Shown here: positions 1 through 5,525 of the stretch, in pieces
How the letters are laid out: each line of letters starts with the position of its first letter
How positions within the stretch are numbered: the first letter of the stretch is position 1
Assembly: GCA_027024125.1 (NCBI GenBank)
Contig: JALVSV010000045.1
Coordinates: 1,859-7,383, forward strand
Length of the DNA: 5,525 nucleotides
Reading direction: 5' to 3'
From: Methylothermaceae bacterium
Lineage (GTDB): Bacteria > Pseudomonadota > Gammaproteobacteria > Methylococcales > Methylothermaceae
Notes under the pieces: generated by a model
Database searches by the model: none
Seen by the model: the letters and a program-made list of their open reading frames with translations, nothing else
Told to the model about the DNA's origin: nothing
Position numbers and translations under genes: made by a program

Positions 1-978
1 CTTGGGGTAACCGCCGCGCCCTGTTGCACCTTCGTCCCGGATTTCTCCTCCGGCACCTGTGGCGGCGCCCGGATCCGGCGAGATGGCGGTAGGGTGGTTG
101 TGAGTTTCCACTTTCATCAGGATATGGGCGGGTTCTTCCCTGTAACGCCAGAGATGTTCCGGATCACGCAGGAATACCTCTGTCTTTTGGCCCTCCATGA
201 CCGCGGCGTTGTCCTTGTAGGCCGAAAGGATGCCTGCCGGGCTCTTTTCAGAGGTGTTGCGGATCATCTGGAACAGGGTTTGCTGTTGGGGCTGTCCGTC
301 GATGATCCAGCGGGCGTTGAAGATTTTGTGGCGACAGTGTTCGGAATTGGCCTGGGCGAACATCATCAGTTCAGCATCGGTGGGGTCCCGGCCCAGCTGA
401 CCGAAACGGTTTGCCAGATAGTCGATCTCGTCTTCTGACAAGGCCAGACCCAGTTCGAGATTTGCCTGTTCCAGGGCGGTTTTTCCCTGGGCGAGAAGAG
501 GTACGGTCGACAGCGGAGACGGCGGGCGATGGCGGAAAATCTCGGCTTCCTCGCCTTCAGCCAGCAGCACTTCGGTCATGCGGTCATAGAGGGGTCGTAA
601 CAAATCGCGCAGGGATTCGAGCGGCACATCCGAAGTGATGCAATACTCGATTCCACGCTCGATACGTTCCACCACTTCCAGGCCACACGTGTGCAGGATG
701 TCGGTAGCCTTGCTGGACCAGGGTGAGACGGTACCTGGCCGCGGGAGCACCCAATAATGTTCCCCTGTGATTGCCGGTGCTTCAGGGCCGTAGGCCAGGA
801 GTCCTTCCAGGTGACGTCTTTCTTCGTCGGTCAAGGCGCGGGAACATTCCATATAATGCACGTACCGGGCCGACACGGCCGAAATTCCGGAAATATTGTT
901 CTGGAGTTCCTGGAGGAGTTTGGTGCGGCGGAATTGAGGCAGGGCGCATGGGCCCGGGAGTTGCATCAGAATGGTCAT
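1..978 (-). CDS. purL: Phosphoribosylformylglycinamidine synthase PurL, N-terminal part (cut by window edge)
   Basis: Minus-strand frame open from the ATG at 978 to the window edge: 326 codons, no stop in view. The E. coli-type enzyme has about 1,295 residues, so roughly a quarter is present. PurL makes FGAM from FGAR, glutamine and ATP in purine synthesis, in the cytoplasm. Visible from the N-terminus: a PurS-like domain beginning with [10 protein letters not shown] (residues 8-17) and carrying [13 protein letters not shown]; a linker helix region ([14 protein letters not shown]); then the start of the synthetase domain with SEHCRHK (212-218), VETHNHP (290-296) and a glycine-rich segment ending [13 protein letters not shown]. 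All are hallmarks of large gammaproteobacterial PurL. The ATG overlaps the bamC stop as ATGA and no Shine-Dalgarno is visible, so translational coupling is likely. An in-frame ATG at 966 (MQLPGP) is an alternative start. The glutaminase domain lies outside the window. Family assignment is near certain. Confidence 0.96.
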   Translation of the reverse strand, partial: MTILMQLPGPCALPQFRRTKLLQELQNNISGISAVSARYVHYMECSRALTDEERRHLEGLLAYGPEAPAITGEHYWVLPRPGTVSPWSSKATDILHTCGLEVVERIERGIEYCITSDVPLESLRDLLRPLYDRMTEVLLAEGEEAEIFRHRPPSPLSTVPLLAQGKTALEQANLELGLALSEDEIDYLANRFGQLGRDPTDAELMMFAQANSEHCRHKIFNARWIIDGQPQQQTLFQMIRNTSEKSPAGILSAYKDNAAVMEGQKTEVFLRDPEHLWRYREEPAHILMKVETHNHPTAISPDPGAATGAGGEIRDEGATGRGGYPK

Positions 979-1565
979 GGATGGGTCAAAGTGGCCAGGG
1001 TTTGCTTCAAATCTTGCAGTAGCTGCAAAGTCACGGGATCATCGATGGGGTTACCCTCGTCGTCGAGAATGTAGAGCCGGCTGTGATCATCGACCGGCGC
1101 TAAAAGGAGCTGATATTCCTGTTCGTGCAGTTTGCCTTCGCCGGTAAAGAAATAGAGCAGGTCTTCCCAAAACCCCCGGTCCTGGGCCAGCTCTTCCTCG
1201 GTGCTGCTGTGGATGATACGGATCAGGCCCCGGTTTGCATCCATCTCGGTGATTTCGATCGCCAGGCGATTGAGTGCCGTGATGACGTCGGCCCATGCCG
1301 GTGCGAACGGTTGTGGCAACTCGATGTAGTGGGCGGCAGTATCTGTGACCTCGGAAAGCGGAACGGACGGCTCTTGGGAAGGGATCACAGAAGGTGGTTC
1401 GATCTCTTCCAGGGAAGGCGTTTGCGGTTCGATCAGGTCCTTTGGTAGTTTGAGCGGCGGTAACGGTTGCACACTCAAGTATTCCTCTTCCCGGTCAGGA
1501 ATGAGCCATGAGCAGCCATGAAACCACAGAATGGTTAACAATAAAATCCAGGGAAGTTTCCGCAT
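975..1565 (-). CDS. bamC: Outer membrane assembly lipoprotein BamC (NlpB), short single-domain form
   Basis: A 196-residue lipoprotein. Residues 1-18 form a lipoprotein signal peptide (MRK, hydrophobic stretch, then FHGC) with Cys18 as the expected lipidated residue; Ser19 at +2 favours outer membrane sorting. A proline- and glutamate-rich, probably extended segment follows (about 24-75), in the place of the unstructured N-terminal lasso that contacts BamD in E. coli BamC. Residues about 79-195 (start [12 protein letters not shown]) match the first BamC helix-grip domain, including the pattern [20 protein letters not shown]. coli BamC has about 344 residues and two such domains; the second is absent here, and the frame ends cleanly at a stop overlapping purL, so this looks like a naturally short form. 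The position directly after dapA, as in E. coli (dapA-nlpB), supports the call. The start is 6 nt after the dapA stop. The lipobox is unusual (Phe at -3, His at -2). Confidence 0.85.
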   Translation of the reverse strand: MRKLPWILLLTILWFHGCSWLIPDREEEYLSVQPLPPLKLPKDLIEPQTPSLEEIEPPSVIPSQEPSVPLSEVTDTAAHYIELPQPFAPAWADVITALNRLAIEITEMDANRGLIRIIHSSTEEELAQDRGFWEDLLYFFTGEGKLHEQEYQLLLAPVDDHSRLYILDDEGNPIDDPVTLQLLQDLKQTLATLTHP

Positions 1566-1571
1566 TGCCTG

Positions 1572-2450
1572 TCAGAGAATTCCGGCGTCTTTCATGGCTG
1601 CTTCGACCCGGGGTTGGTGTGTCTCCTCCAGCCAGGTCAGGGGCAGACGGATGCCCGAAGGAATCATCCCCATGGCATGCAGGGCCCATTTGACCGGAAT
1701 AGGATTGGATTCCAGGAACAGGTCGTGATGCAGTGCAGCCAGCCGGCTGTCCAGGCTTTGGGCCTGTTGGTGGTCACCTTTGAGCGCAGCCTCGATCATC
1801 TGGTGCATCAGGCGGGGAGCAACGTTGGCAGTGACGGAAATGACCCCCGCGCCACCTTCCTGGCACACCTGGCAGGCAGTGGCGTCGTCGCCGGAATAGA
1901 CGGGAAAGTTGTCGCCGCACAGCAGGTGGATTTCCCTGGCCCTTGCCGGTGTGTCGGCCGATGCCTCCTTGATGCCGATGATGTTGTCTATGGCGGCAAG
2001 CCGGGCGACGGTCGATGGCAATAGATCGCAGGCGGTACGGCCGGGGACGTTGTAAAGAATTTGAGGGATGTCGACGGCTTCGGCAACTGCCCGGTAATGC
2101 AGGTAGAGTCCTTCCTGGGTCGGTTTGTTGTAATAGGGTGTGACCAAGAGGCAGGCCTCGGCGCCGGCTGCTTTAGCGTCGCGGGTCAACTCGATGGCTT
2201 CCCGGGTGCAATTGGAACCTGTTCCCGCAATGACTGGAATCCTTCCTGCGGCTTGTTCCACCACCCAGCGGATGACTTGGCAATGTTCTTCGGCGTCGAG
2301 GGTGGCCGATTCACCTGTGGTGCCGACGGCAACGATGGCATCTGAACCTTGTTCGATGTGCCAGTCCACCAGTTTGCGCAGGGCGGCCTCATTCAGGCTG
2401 CCATCCGTGTCCATGGGAGTAACCAGCGCTACGATGCTACCTTGGATCAT
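1572..2450 (-). CDS. dapA: 4-hydroxy-tetrahydrodipicolinate synthase DapA
   Basis: A complete 292-residue TIM-barrel enzyme, the family's usual length. It condenses pyruvate with aspartate 4-semialdehyde, the first committed step toward diaminopimelate and lysine, in the cytoplasm. The catalytic set sits at the same numbers as in E. coli: Thr44 and Thr45 (VGTTGES), Tyr107 (TPYYNKP), Tyr133 and Arg138 (YNVPGRT) and the Schiff-base Lys161 (GIKEAS). Of the lysine feedback-site residues known from E. coli, Ser48, Ala49, His56, Asn80, Glu84 and Tyr106 are present, while His53 is Ala. The start MIQGSIVALVTP matches family N-termini, so the ATG at 2450 is secure. The ribosome site is poor: AAGG lies only 1 nt from the ATG and CAGG about 11 nt upstream. 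It is first in the dapA-bamC-purL run and divergent from the OsmC-family gene. Confidence 0.98.
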   Translation of the reverse strand: MIQGSIVALVTPMDTDGSLNEAALRKLVDWHIEQGSDAIVAVGTTGESATLDAEEHCQVIRWVVEQAAGRIPVIAGTGSNCTREAIELTRDAKAAGAEACLLVTPYYNKPTQEGLYLHYRAVAEAVDIPQILYNVPGRTACDLLPSTVARLAAIDNIIGIKEASADTPARAREIHLLCGDNFPVYSGDDATACQVCQEGGAGVISVTANVAPRLMHQMIEAALKGDHQQAQSLDSRLAALHHDLFLESNPIPVKWALHAMGMIPSGIRLPLTWLEETHQPRVEAAMKDAGIL

Positions 2451-2485
2451 GCCTTGTCATACCTGTTTTTGAGGTGTTACGGAAA

Positions 2486-2508
2486 GGCTGCCATGTTACT
2501 GAGGCAGC
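2486..2508. repeat. Inverted repeat flanking the candidate dapA -10 box
   Basis: GCTGCC (2487-2492) and GGCAGC (2503-2508) are perfect 6-nt inverted arms around a 10-nt centre that contains the predicted -10 element. This could be a regulator-binding site at the promoter or a chance repeat; no regulator family is recognised from it. Confidence 0.3.
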
Positions 2509-2521
2509 TACCAAAAGACAA
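2493..2521 (-). promoter_or_regulatory. Candidate sigma-70 promoter for dapA-bamC-purL
   Basis: Read on the minus strand, TTGTCT (2521-2516, -35, 4 of 6 consensus) and TAACAT (2498-2493, -10, 4 of 6) are separated by 17 nt. This would start transcription near 2486 and give a leader of about 36 nt. Position and spacing are right for the operon, but both boxes are imperfect and the call rests on pattern only. Confidence 0.35.
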
Positions 2522-2533
2522 GGTGGTGAAAAC

Positions 2534-2544
2534 ATGAAATTCAT
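2534..2544. repeat. Small palindrome in the dapA / OsmC-family divergent region
   Basis: ATGAAATTCAT is an 11-nt perfect palindrome (5-nt arms around one A) in an AT-rich stretch about midway between the two divergent start codons. It is operator-like in position, but short, and palindromes of this size are not rare in AT-rich DNA. Confidence 0.2.
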
Positions 2545-2603
2545 TGTAAAGCTATACAGATAAGGCCATCTTTGTGTTATTTTTATCCTCTTTTTTCACT
2601 TGC

Positions 2604-2608
2604 AGGGG
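2604..2608 (+). promoter_or_regulatory. Shine-Dalgarno site deciding the start of the OsmC-family gene
   Basis: AGGGG ends 9 nt before the ATG at 2618. It overlaps the reading frame that would open at an upstream TTG (2600), which argues for the ATG as the true start and removes six residues from the longest possible frame. Confidence 0.6.
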
Positions 2609-2617
2609 CAATTCTCC

Positions 2618-3040
2618 ATGCACGCACGTGTCAAATGGGTAGAAGACGTTTTGTTTCTCGGCGAGTCGGGTAGCGGTCATGGCATCGTGATCGATGGACC
2701 GCCTGAACATGGGGGACGTAATCTTGGGGTGCGACCAATGGAACTGTTGCTTTTGGGCGTGGGGAGTTGTTCAGCTTTCGATGTGGTGCATATCCTCAAG
2801 AAATCCCGTCAACCAGTATCAGATTGTGAAGTCAAGGTCATGGCTCAACGTTCAGAGACGGTACCCAAGGTGTTTACCCGGATATCGCTCCATTTCGTCG
2901 TCTCTGGAAGGAATTTGGATGAGGCTGCAGTGCAAAGAGCCGTACAGCTGTCGGCTGAAAAATATTGTTCAGCGTCGATCATGCTTGGGAAGGCTGCAGA
3001 GATAGAGCATAGTTTTGAGATTACCGACGGTGTCGAATAG
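2618..3040 (+). CDS. yhfA: OsmC family protein, YhfA subgroup
   Basis: A 140-residue cytoplasmic protein matching E. coli YhfA along its length, as I recall that sequence: N-terminal MHARVKWVED, FLGESGSGHG, RPMELLLLGVGSCSAFDVV, SDCEVKV and SAEKYCSASIML. OsmC/Ohr proteins are two-domain alpha/beta dimers that reduce organic hydroperoxides with a cysteine pair. Here Cys51 (in GSCSAFD, the start of the long central helix) and Cys117 (in EKYCSAS) are 66 residues apart, the same spacing as Cys59 and Cys125 of E. coli OsmC, so the redox pair is intact. The substrate of the YhfA subgroup is not known, and peroxidase activity is an inference. The ATG start is chosen over TTG at 2600 because of the Shine-Dalgarno. 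It lies 34 nt upstream of speD on the same strand, and a similar OsmC-speD neighbourhood exists in Pseudomonas near vfr, so co-transcription is likely. Confidence 0.9.
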   Translation: MHARVKWVEDVLFLGESGSGHGIVIDGPPEHGGRNLGVRPMELLLLGVGSCSAFDVVHILKKSRQPVSDCEVKVMAQRSETVPKVFTRISLHFVVSGRNLDEAAVQRAVQLSAEKYCSASIMLGKAAEIEHSFEITDGVE

Positions 3041-3074
3041 AGATATCGTTAAGTGAGCGGGGTGCTCCAAATTG

Positions 3075-3860
3075 ATGGAAAAACTGAAACTGCACGGTTT
3101 CAATAACCTGACCAAGAGTCTGAGTTTCAATATTTACGACATCTGCTATACCAGCCCACAAAATCAGCAGCATTACATCGAATATATCGATGAGGCTTAT
3201 AATGCCGAGCGCCTGACCCGTATACTCACCGACGTTGCCGATATCATCGGGGCCCATATCCTCAATATCGCCCATCAGGATTACGATCCGCAAGGTGCCA
3301 GTGTCACCATGTTGATTTCCGAGGATGCAGTCAGTGGCACCCTGTGCAATATCGAAGCGCCTGGGCCTTTGCCCGAGACCGTGTTGGCCCATTTGGACAA
3401 AAGCCATATTACCGTTCATACTTATCCGGAAAGCCATCCCCATGAGGGTATCAGCACCTTCCGTGCCGACATCGATGTCAGCACCTGTGGCAAAATTTCA
3501 CCTCTGAAGGCCCTCAACTATTTGATTCACAGCTTTGAGTCCGATATCGTCATCATGGATTATCGGGTTCGGGGGTTCACTCGCGATGTCAGTGGGCGCA
3601 AGTTGTTCATCGATCACGGTATCACATCGATCCAGAACTTCATCGCCGACGATACCAAGGATGTTTACCAGATGATCGATGTGAATATCTATCAGGAGAA
3701 CATCTTCCACACCAAAATGATGCTGAAGGAGTTCAATCTGGATGACTATCTGTTTGCGCCTGACGATGTGTTGCTGACAGAAGCCGAGCGCGCGGAGGTA
3801 CAAAGAAAAGTACAGCAGGAAATGGCTGAAATTTTCTACGGGAAAAATTACGACATTTGA
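3075..3860 (+). CDS. speD: S-adenosylmethionine decarboxylase proenzyme SpeD (E. coli type)
   Basis: A 261-residue proenzyme; the E. coli form has 264. It decarboxylates S-adenosylmethionine to give the aminopropyl donor for spermidine synthesis, in the cytoplasm. It shows strong identity to E. coli Spe[17 protein letters not shown] at the N-terminus, [51 protein letters not shown] (residues 129-150), RVRGFTRD and [17 protein letters not shown]. Self-cleavage is expected in LDKSH between Lys109 and Ser110, leaving a pyruvoyl group from Ser110 and two chains of about 109 and 152 residues. Cys138 in STCG corresponds to the conserved catalytic cysteine. The ATG at 3075 gives the family N-terminus MEKLKLHG; a TTG directly before it (3072) adds only one residue. 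A weak GGGGTG lies about 10 nt upstream. No speE is adjacent. It ends 13 nt from the convergent glycosyltransferase gene, with no terminator in the gap. Confidence 0.98.
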   Translation: MEKLKLHGFNNLTKSLSFNIYDICYTSPQNQQHYIEYIDEAYNAERLTRILTDVADIIGAHILNIAHQDYDPQGASVTMLISEDAVSGTLCNIEAPGPLPETVLAHLDKSHITVHTYPESHPHEGISTFRADIDVSTCGKISPLKALNYLIHSFESDIVIMDYRVRGFTRDVSGRKLFIDHGITSIQNFIADDTKDVYQMIDVNIYQENIFHTKMMLKEFNLDDYLFAPDDVLLTEAERAEVQRKVQQEMAEIFYGKNYDI

Positions 3861-3873
3861 ACTCGTCCCATTG

Positions 3874-5133
3874 CTACATGGCATGGATGATATTGCTGAA
3901 GAGAGTCTGTAGCCCATAGCGCAATACCGGGTAGTTGTAGAATTCCCTCGCCAGGGCGAAATTGTGTTCCACCATGCGGTTGCGATAGTCGGTATCGTTC
4001 AACACTCGTCGCACTTCCTCCACCACATTCCTGTCCACGAAGCCGTCCATGGTAGGCAGATGGAACCCTTTGGGTTCGATGTCGCGGGCATAGACAGAAT
4101 AACGGTTGATCATCAGGGGGCGGCGGAAATAGATCGCTTCCAGGAATGCATTGCCGAAGCCCTCGTAGAGGCTGGGATAGGTCACCAGATCGGCATGGGG
4201 ATAGAGATCCTCCAGGGTATATATCTTGCGTCCGCGGACATCCAGATGACGCTCCTCGTCGACCCGGTCGCCGATATAACGGATGTCGACCCCCTCGTCC
4301 TCACCAAGTTCGAGAATCCGTTGGAAATACTCGTGGCCTTCGTCCCCCACCCCATGGGACAAAATTAACTTGCAACGTGAATCGCCCAGCATGCGCAGCA
4401 AGGTGATGGCATGTTCTATTCCCTTCCGGGGAACGATCCGCGTTGGTTGCAACACCAGGATGTCGTCCTCTGCCAGGCCGAGTTCCTGCCTCAGATCGGC
4501 GTTGTATTCGTCAATACCGGAGGAGGGGGTATCGAAGTCGAGCACGTTGGGGATCAAGATGGAGGACAAACCCTTGCGCCAGGCCAGTTCATCTCTGGCC
4601 GCCTGATTGATGACCACGTGCTGCATGGCGGGAAGGCGGGGGGGAAAGGCCATTTCCAGGTAATCGGCGATTGGCGATATCTGGAAACGGGTGCGTTCCC
4701 AGTAAAAATCGTGGTGATGGCAGATGGTGGGCAGTTCCGTTTCCATCAGAAACTCGATGATGGCAATGCCCAGCGGGACGTGCATTGGAATGGTGAGGGC
4801 GTTCTCGACCACGATTCTGGTGATGTCGAAGCGCTCCACGAATTCGTATAGGGTATCTTTCAGGTATTCAGAGACATCTCGTATCCTGGTGCTGACTTCC
4901 CGGGTCCTGCGGGTATGTCCCCAGAGTTGCCGGTTGATCCATTCGTTATCCGGATGGCCGAAATACGCTTCAGGCACGCATAGACTGATTTCTGCGGCCC
5001 GGTCCAGGATGCCTCCGTACCAGAAACTGATGTGTTCATCCTCCCAAAGGACCTCGGCCCATTTGGCCGATTCCAGCGAAACCCCATCCGTGCCCGCGAA
5101 GCGGGTGGATATGAAACCGATGTTTTCAGGCAT
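3874..5133 (-). CDS. Glycosyltransferase family 4 protein (GT-B fold), substrate unknown
   Basis: A 419-residue soluble protein with the layout of retaining GT-B enzymes of family GT4; no signal peptide or membrane segment is seen. N-terminal acceptor domain (about 1-200): IGFISTRFAGTDGVSLE (5-21) carries the glycine-rich loop, with TDGVSLE where many GT4 enzymes have a GGVE-type sequence, and a histidine-rich CHHHDFYWER (138-147). C-terminal donor domain (about 225-400): LQPTRIVPRKGIE (228-240), whose Arg236/Lys237 are placed to bind the nucleotide-sugar diphosphate, and YEGFGNAFLEA (323-333), with the E-x7-E pair Glu324 and Glu332. The donor is a nucleotide sugar by family; acceptor and product cannot be told. 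GT4 enzymes making small compatible solutes such as glycosylated glycerates, or polysaccharide enzymes, are both possible. It stands alone, without a polysaccharide cluster in view. The Shine-Dalgarno is weak. A TATAAT lies about 90 nt upstream. Confidence 0.85.
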   Translation of the reverse strand: MPENIGFISTRFAGTDGVSLESAKWAEVLWEDEHISFWYGGILDRAAEISLCVPEAYFGHPDNEWINRQLWGHTRRTREVSTRIRDVSEYLKDTLYEFVERFDITRIVVENALTIPMHVPLGIAIIEFLMETELPTICHHHDFYWERTRFQISPIADYLEMAFPPRLPAMQHVVINQAARDELAWRKGLSSILIPNVLDFDTPSSGIDEYNADLRQELGLAEDDILVLQPTRIVPRKGIEHAITLLRMLGDSRCKLILSHGVGDEGHEYFQRILELGEDEGVDIRYIGDRVDEERHLDVRGRKIYTLEDLYPHADLVTYPSLYEGFGNAFLEAIYFRRPLMINRYSVYARDIEPKGFHLPTMDGFVDRNVVEEVRRVLNDTDYRNRMVEHNFALAREFYNYPVLRYGLQTLFSNIIHAM

Positions 5134-5223
5134 ATCTATTCAATCTGGGACCATCAAGTCATGGGGAATGAGGCTGTGGATTCAAATTGAGCCACCCTTC
5201 AATATAGACTAAGCACGCTTAAA

Positions 5224-5229
5224 ATTATA
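5224..5229 (-). promoter_or_regulatory. Candidate -10 box for the glycosyltransferase gene
   Basis: The minus strand reads TATAAT, a perfect -10 hexamer in an AT-rich run, about 90 nt before the glycosyltransferase ATG. The sequence 17 nt further upstream (GAGCAA) is not a good -35, so an activator or another sigma factor would be needed if this is used. Predicted leader is roughly 85 nt. Confidence 0.35.
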
Positions 5230-5253
5230 AAAGGGTCATATGGGAATTGCTCT

Positions 5254-5277
5254 TTTCACCGGACGGGTCCAGTGAAA
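5254..5277 (-). repeat. Strong hairpin, 10-bp stem on the minus strand
   Basis: Read on the minus strand, TTTCACTGGA pairs with TCCGGTGAAA around a CCCG loop; one of the ten pairs is a G-U wobble. On the plus strand that pair is a C/A mismatch, so the RNA structure is better on the minus strand. No T-run follows, so it is not a standard intrinsic terminator. It begins 2 nt after the stop of the doubtful 75-codon frame. Confidence 0.5.
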
Positions 5278-5279
5278 TT

Positions 5280-5507
5280 TCAAAGCCGGGCGAGCACCCA
5301 AACCCGGAAGTTTGGGCAGGATTTTCCTGCGCGGCAGGACTGCACAGCAAGAAAGGATTCACGGCGTTTTTCTAAGCAGACCATCTGCCCCGGCCTGAAT
5401 AGATGACGGAGCCCTGGTTCCCACTTGGTGGCAGTATGAACATCAAAACGGTACGGGCATAATGTCCCGTTGACAGGAGGTTGGCACGATTTGCAAATAG
5501 CCATCAT
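5280..5507 (-). CDS. Doubtful small cysteine-rich ORF, 75 codons
   Basis: Not recognised. The frame starts with two ATG codons, has GGAG about 10 nt upstream (minus strand), and would encode 75 residues with six cysteines: Cys5, Cys8, Cys17, Cys44, Cys58, Cys64. The first two form CKSC, a pattern found in metal-binding knuckles, but no complete zinc-ribbon arrangement is clear. No signal peptide or membrane segment is seen. Against it: it overlaps the hairpin cluster at 5295-5470, its composition looks irregular, and no family resemblance is evident. It could be a real small protein, a decayed gene or chance. A strong hairpin follows its stop by 2 nt. Confidence 0.2.
   Translation of the reverse strand: MMAICKSCQPPVNGTLCPYRFDVHTATKWEPGLRHLFRPGQMVCLEKRRESFLAVQSCRAGKSCPNFRVWVLARL
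5297..5316. repeat. Perfect 7-bp hairpin
   Basis: CCCAAAC (5297-5303) and GTTTGGG (5310-5316) flank a 6-nt centre (CCGGAA on plus, TTCCGG on minus). On the minus strand the stem can be lengthened by two G-U pairs (5295/5318 and 5296/5317); on the plus strand these would be mismatches. Confidence 0.5.
5316..5343. repeat. Mutually exclusive hairpins sharing one arm
   Basis: GCAGGA occurs at 5316-5321 and again at 5334-5339, and the complementary TCCTGC lies between them at 5325-5330. The central arm can pair perfectly over 6 bp with either copy, each time with a 3-nt loop, so only one hairpin can form at a time. A further GCAG/CTGC pair extends to 5343. Confidence 0.5.
5376..5388. repeat. Perfect 5-bp hairpin
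   Basis: GCAGA and TCTGC surround a 3-nt loop. Two G-U pairs (5374-5375 with 5389-5390) lengthen it on the minus strand only. Confidence 0.35.
5453..5470. repeat. Hairpin ACGGG / CCCGT with one bulge
   Basis: ACGGGCA pairs with TG-CCCGT arms (5453-5459 with 5463-5470) around a 3-nt loop, with position 5465 bulged: seven pairs in all. It is the most distal member of the hairpin group in this gene-poor stretch. Confidence 0.35.
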
Positions 5508-5525
5508 ACATTATCATCTCCGTAA

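Larger units (their letters stand above)
5134..5525. other. 392-nt stretch without a recognised gene
   Basis: Upstream of the glycosyltransferase gene, running to the window edge. Bases 5134-5220 hold nothing I recognise. Bases 5221-5240 are AT-rich with the candidate -10 box. Bases 5254-5470 hold five hairpin groups and the doubtful minus-strand ORF. I do not recognise a tRNA, rRNA, 6S RNA, RNase P RNA, tmRNA or a known riboswitch class here. No transposase fragment or clear IS end is seen. Confidence 0.6.

Noticed and set aside
94..438. Plus-strand 114-codon open frame at the left edge
   Set aside because: It lies wholly opposite purL, whose minus-strand frame encodes clear PurL motifs ([14 protein letters not shown]). 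The plus-strand product has no recognisable features.
1614..2345. Plus-strand open frames opposite dapA
   Set aside because: dapA is complete with all catalytic residues; the opposite frames are shadows of its codon bias.
2451..2617. Lysine riboswitch ahead of dapA
   Set aside because: The leader from the predicted start site is about 36 nt, and the whole intergenic region lacks the multi-helix aptamer pattern.
3861..3873. Possible shared terminator between convergent speD and the glycosyltransferase gene
   Set aside because: Only 13 nt separate the stop codons, and no stem with a T-run is visible there or just beyond. Termination must occur elsewhere or depend on Rho.
3021..3917. Minus-strand open frames opposite speD
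   Set aside because: SpeD matches its family end to end on the plus strand, and the minus-strand products resemble nothing known.
4411..4851. Plus-strand 146-codon frame opposite the glycosyltransferase
   Set aside because: The glycosyltransferase frame has ordered GT4 motifs on the minus strand; the plus-strand frame lacks any.
5272..5299. Resemblance of GTGAAATTTC plus nearby GCCGGGCGAGC to part of an FMN riboswitch
   Set aside because: Only short scraps match; the ordered conserved blocks and closing stem of the FMN aptamer are not present.
5361..5373. T-run (TTTTTCT) as a plus-strand intrinsic terminator
   Set aside because: No stable stem lies directly before it, and no plus-strand gene upstream would use it.

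Overview
The window looks like a piece of a gammaproteobacterial chromosome of moderate GC content. Every recognisable gene is closest in sequence or arrangement to gammaproteobacterial relatives: a dapA-bamC pair (the E. coli dapA-nlpB arrangement), a YhfA-type OsmC protein beside an E. coli-type (class 1A) S-adenosylmethionine decarboxylase, and the large one-chain form of PurL. The genus cannot be fixed from this sequence alone.

Layout. Bases 1-2450, minus strand: a tight run transcribed dapA -> bamC -> purL. dapA and bamC are 6 nt apart, bamC and purL overlap by 4 nt (ATGA), and purL runs off the left edge with only its first 326 codons present. purL has no stop inside the window and is easy to overlook. 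Bases 2451-2617: divergent intergenic region with a candidate dapA promoter, an inverted repeat around its -10 box and a small palindrome. Bases 2618-3860, plus strand: an OsmC/YhfA-family gene followed 34 nt later by speD, probably one operon. Bases 3874-5133, minus strand: a family 4 (GT-B fold) glycosyltransferase, convergent with speD and separated from it by only 13 nt. Bases 5134-5525: a 392-nt stretch with no recognised gene. It holds a good -10 box upstream of the glycosyltransferase, a cluster of short perfect hairpins, and a cysteine-rich 75-codon minus-strand frame of doubtful reality.

How the parts fit. The left operon joins the first committed step of the lysine/diaminopimelate branch (DapA), a lipoprotein of the outer-membrane beta-barrel assembly machine (BamC) and a purine synthesis enzyme (PurL). 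The grouping is conserved, but the three genes do not form one pathway. The YhfA-speD pair links a thiol-dependent OsmC-fold protein of unknown role to spermidine synthesis; no speE is in view. The glycosyltransferase is a single gene whose sugar donor and acceptor cannot be read from its context. Most of the window is ordinary housekeeping DNA. The least explained parts are the structured region 5254-5470 and the orphan glycosyltransferase. I see no evidence for a new defence or mobile system.
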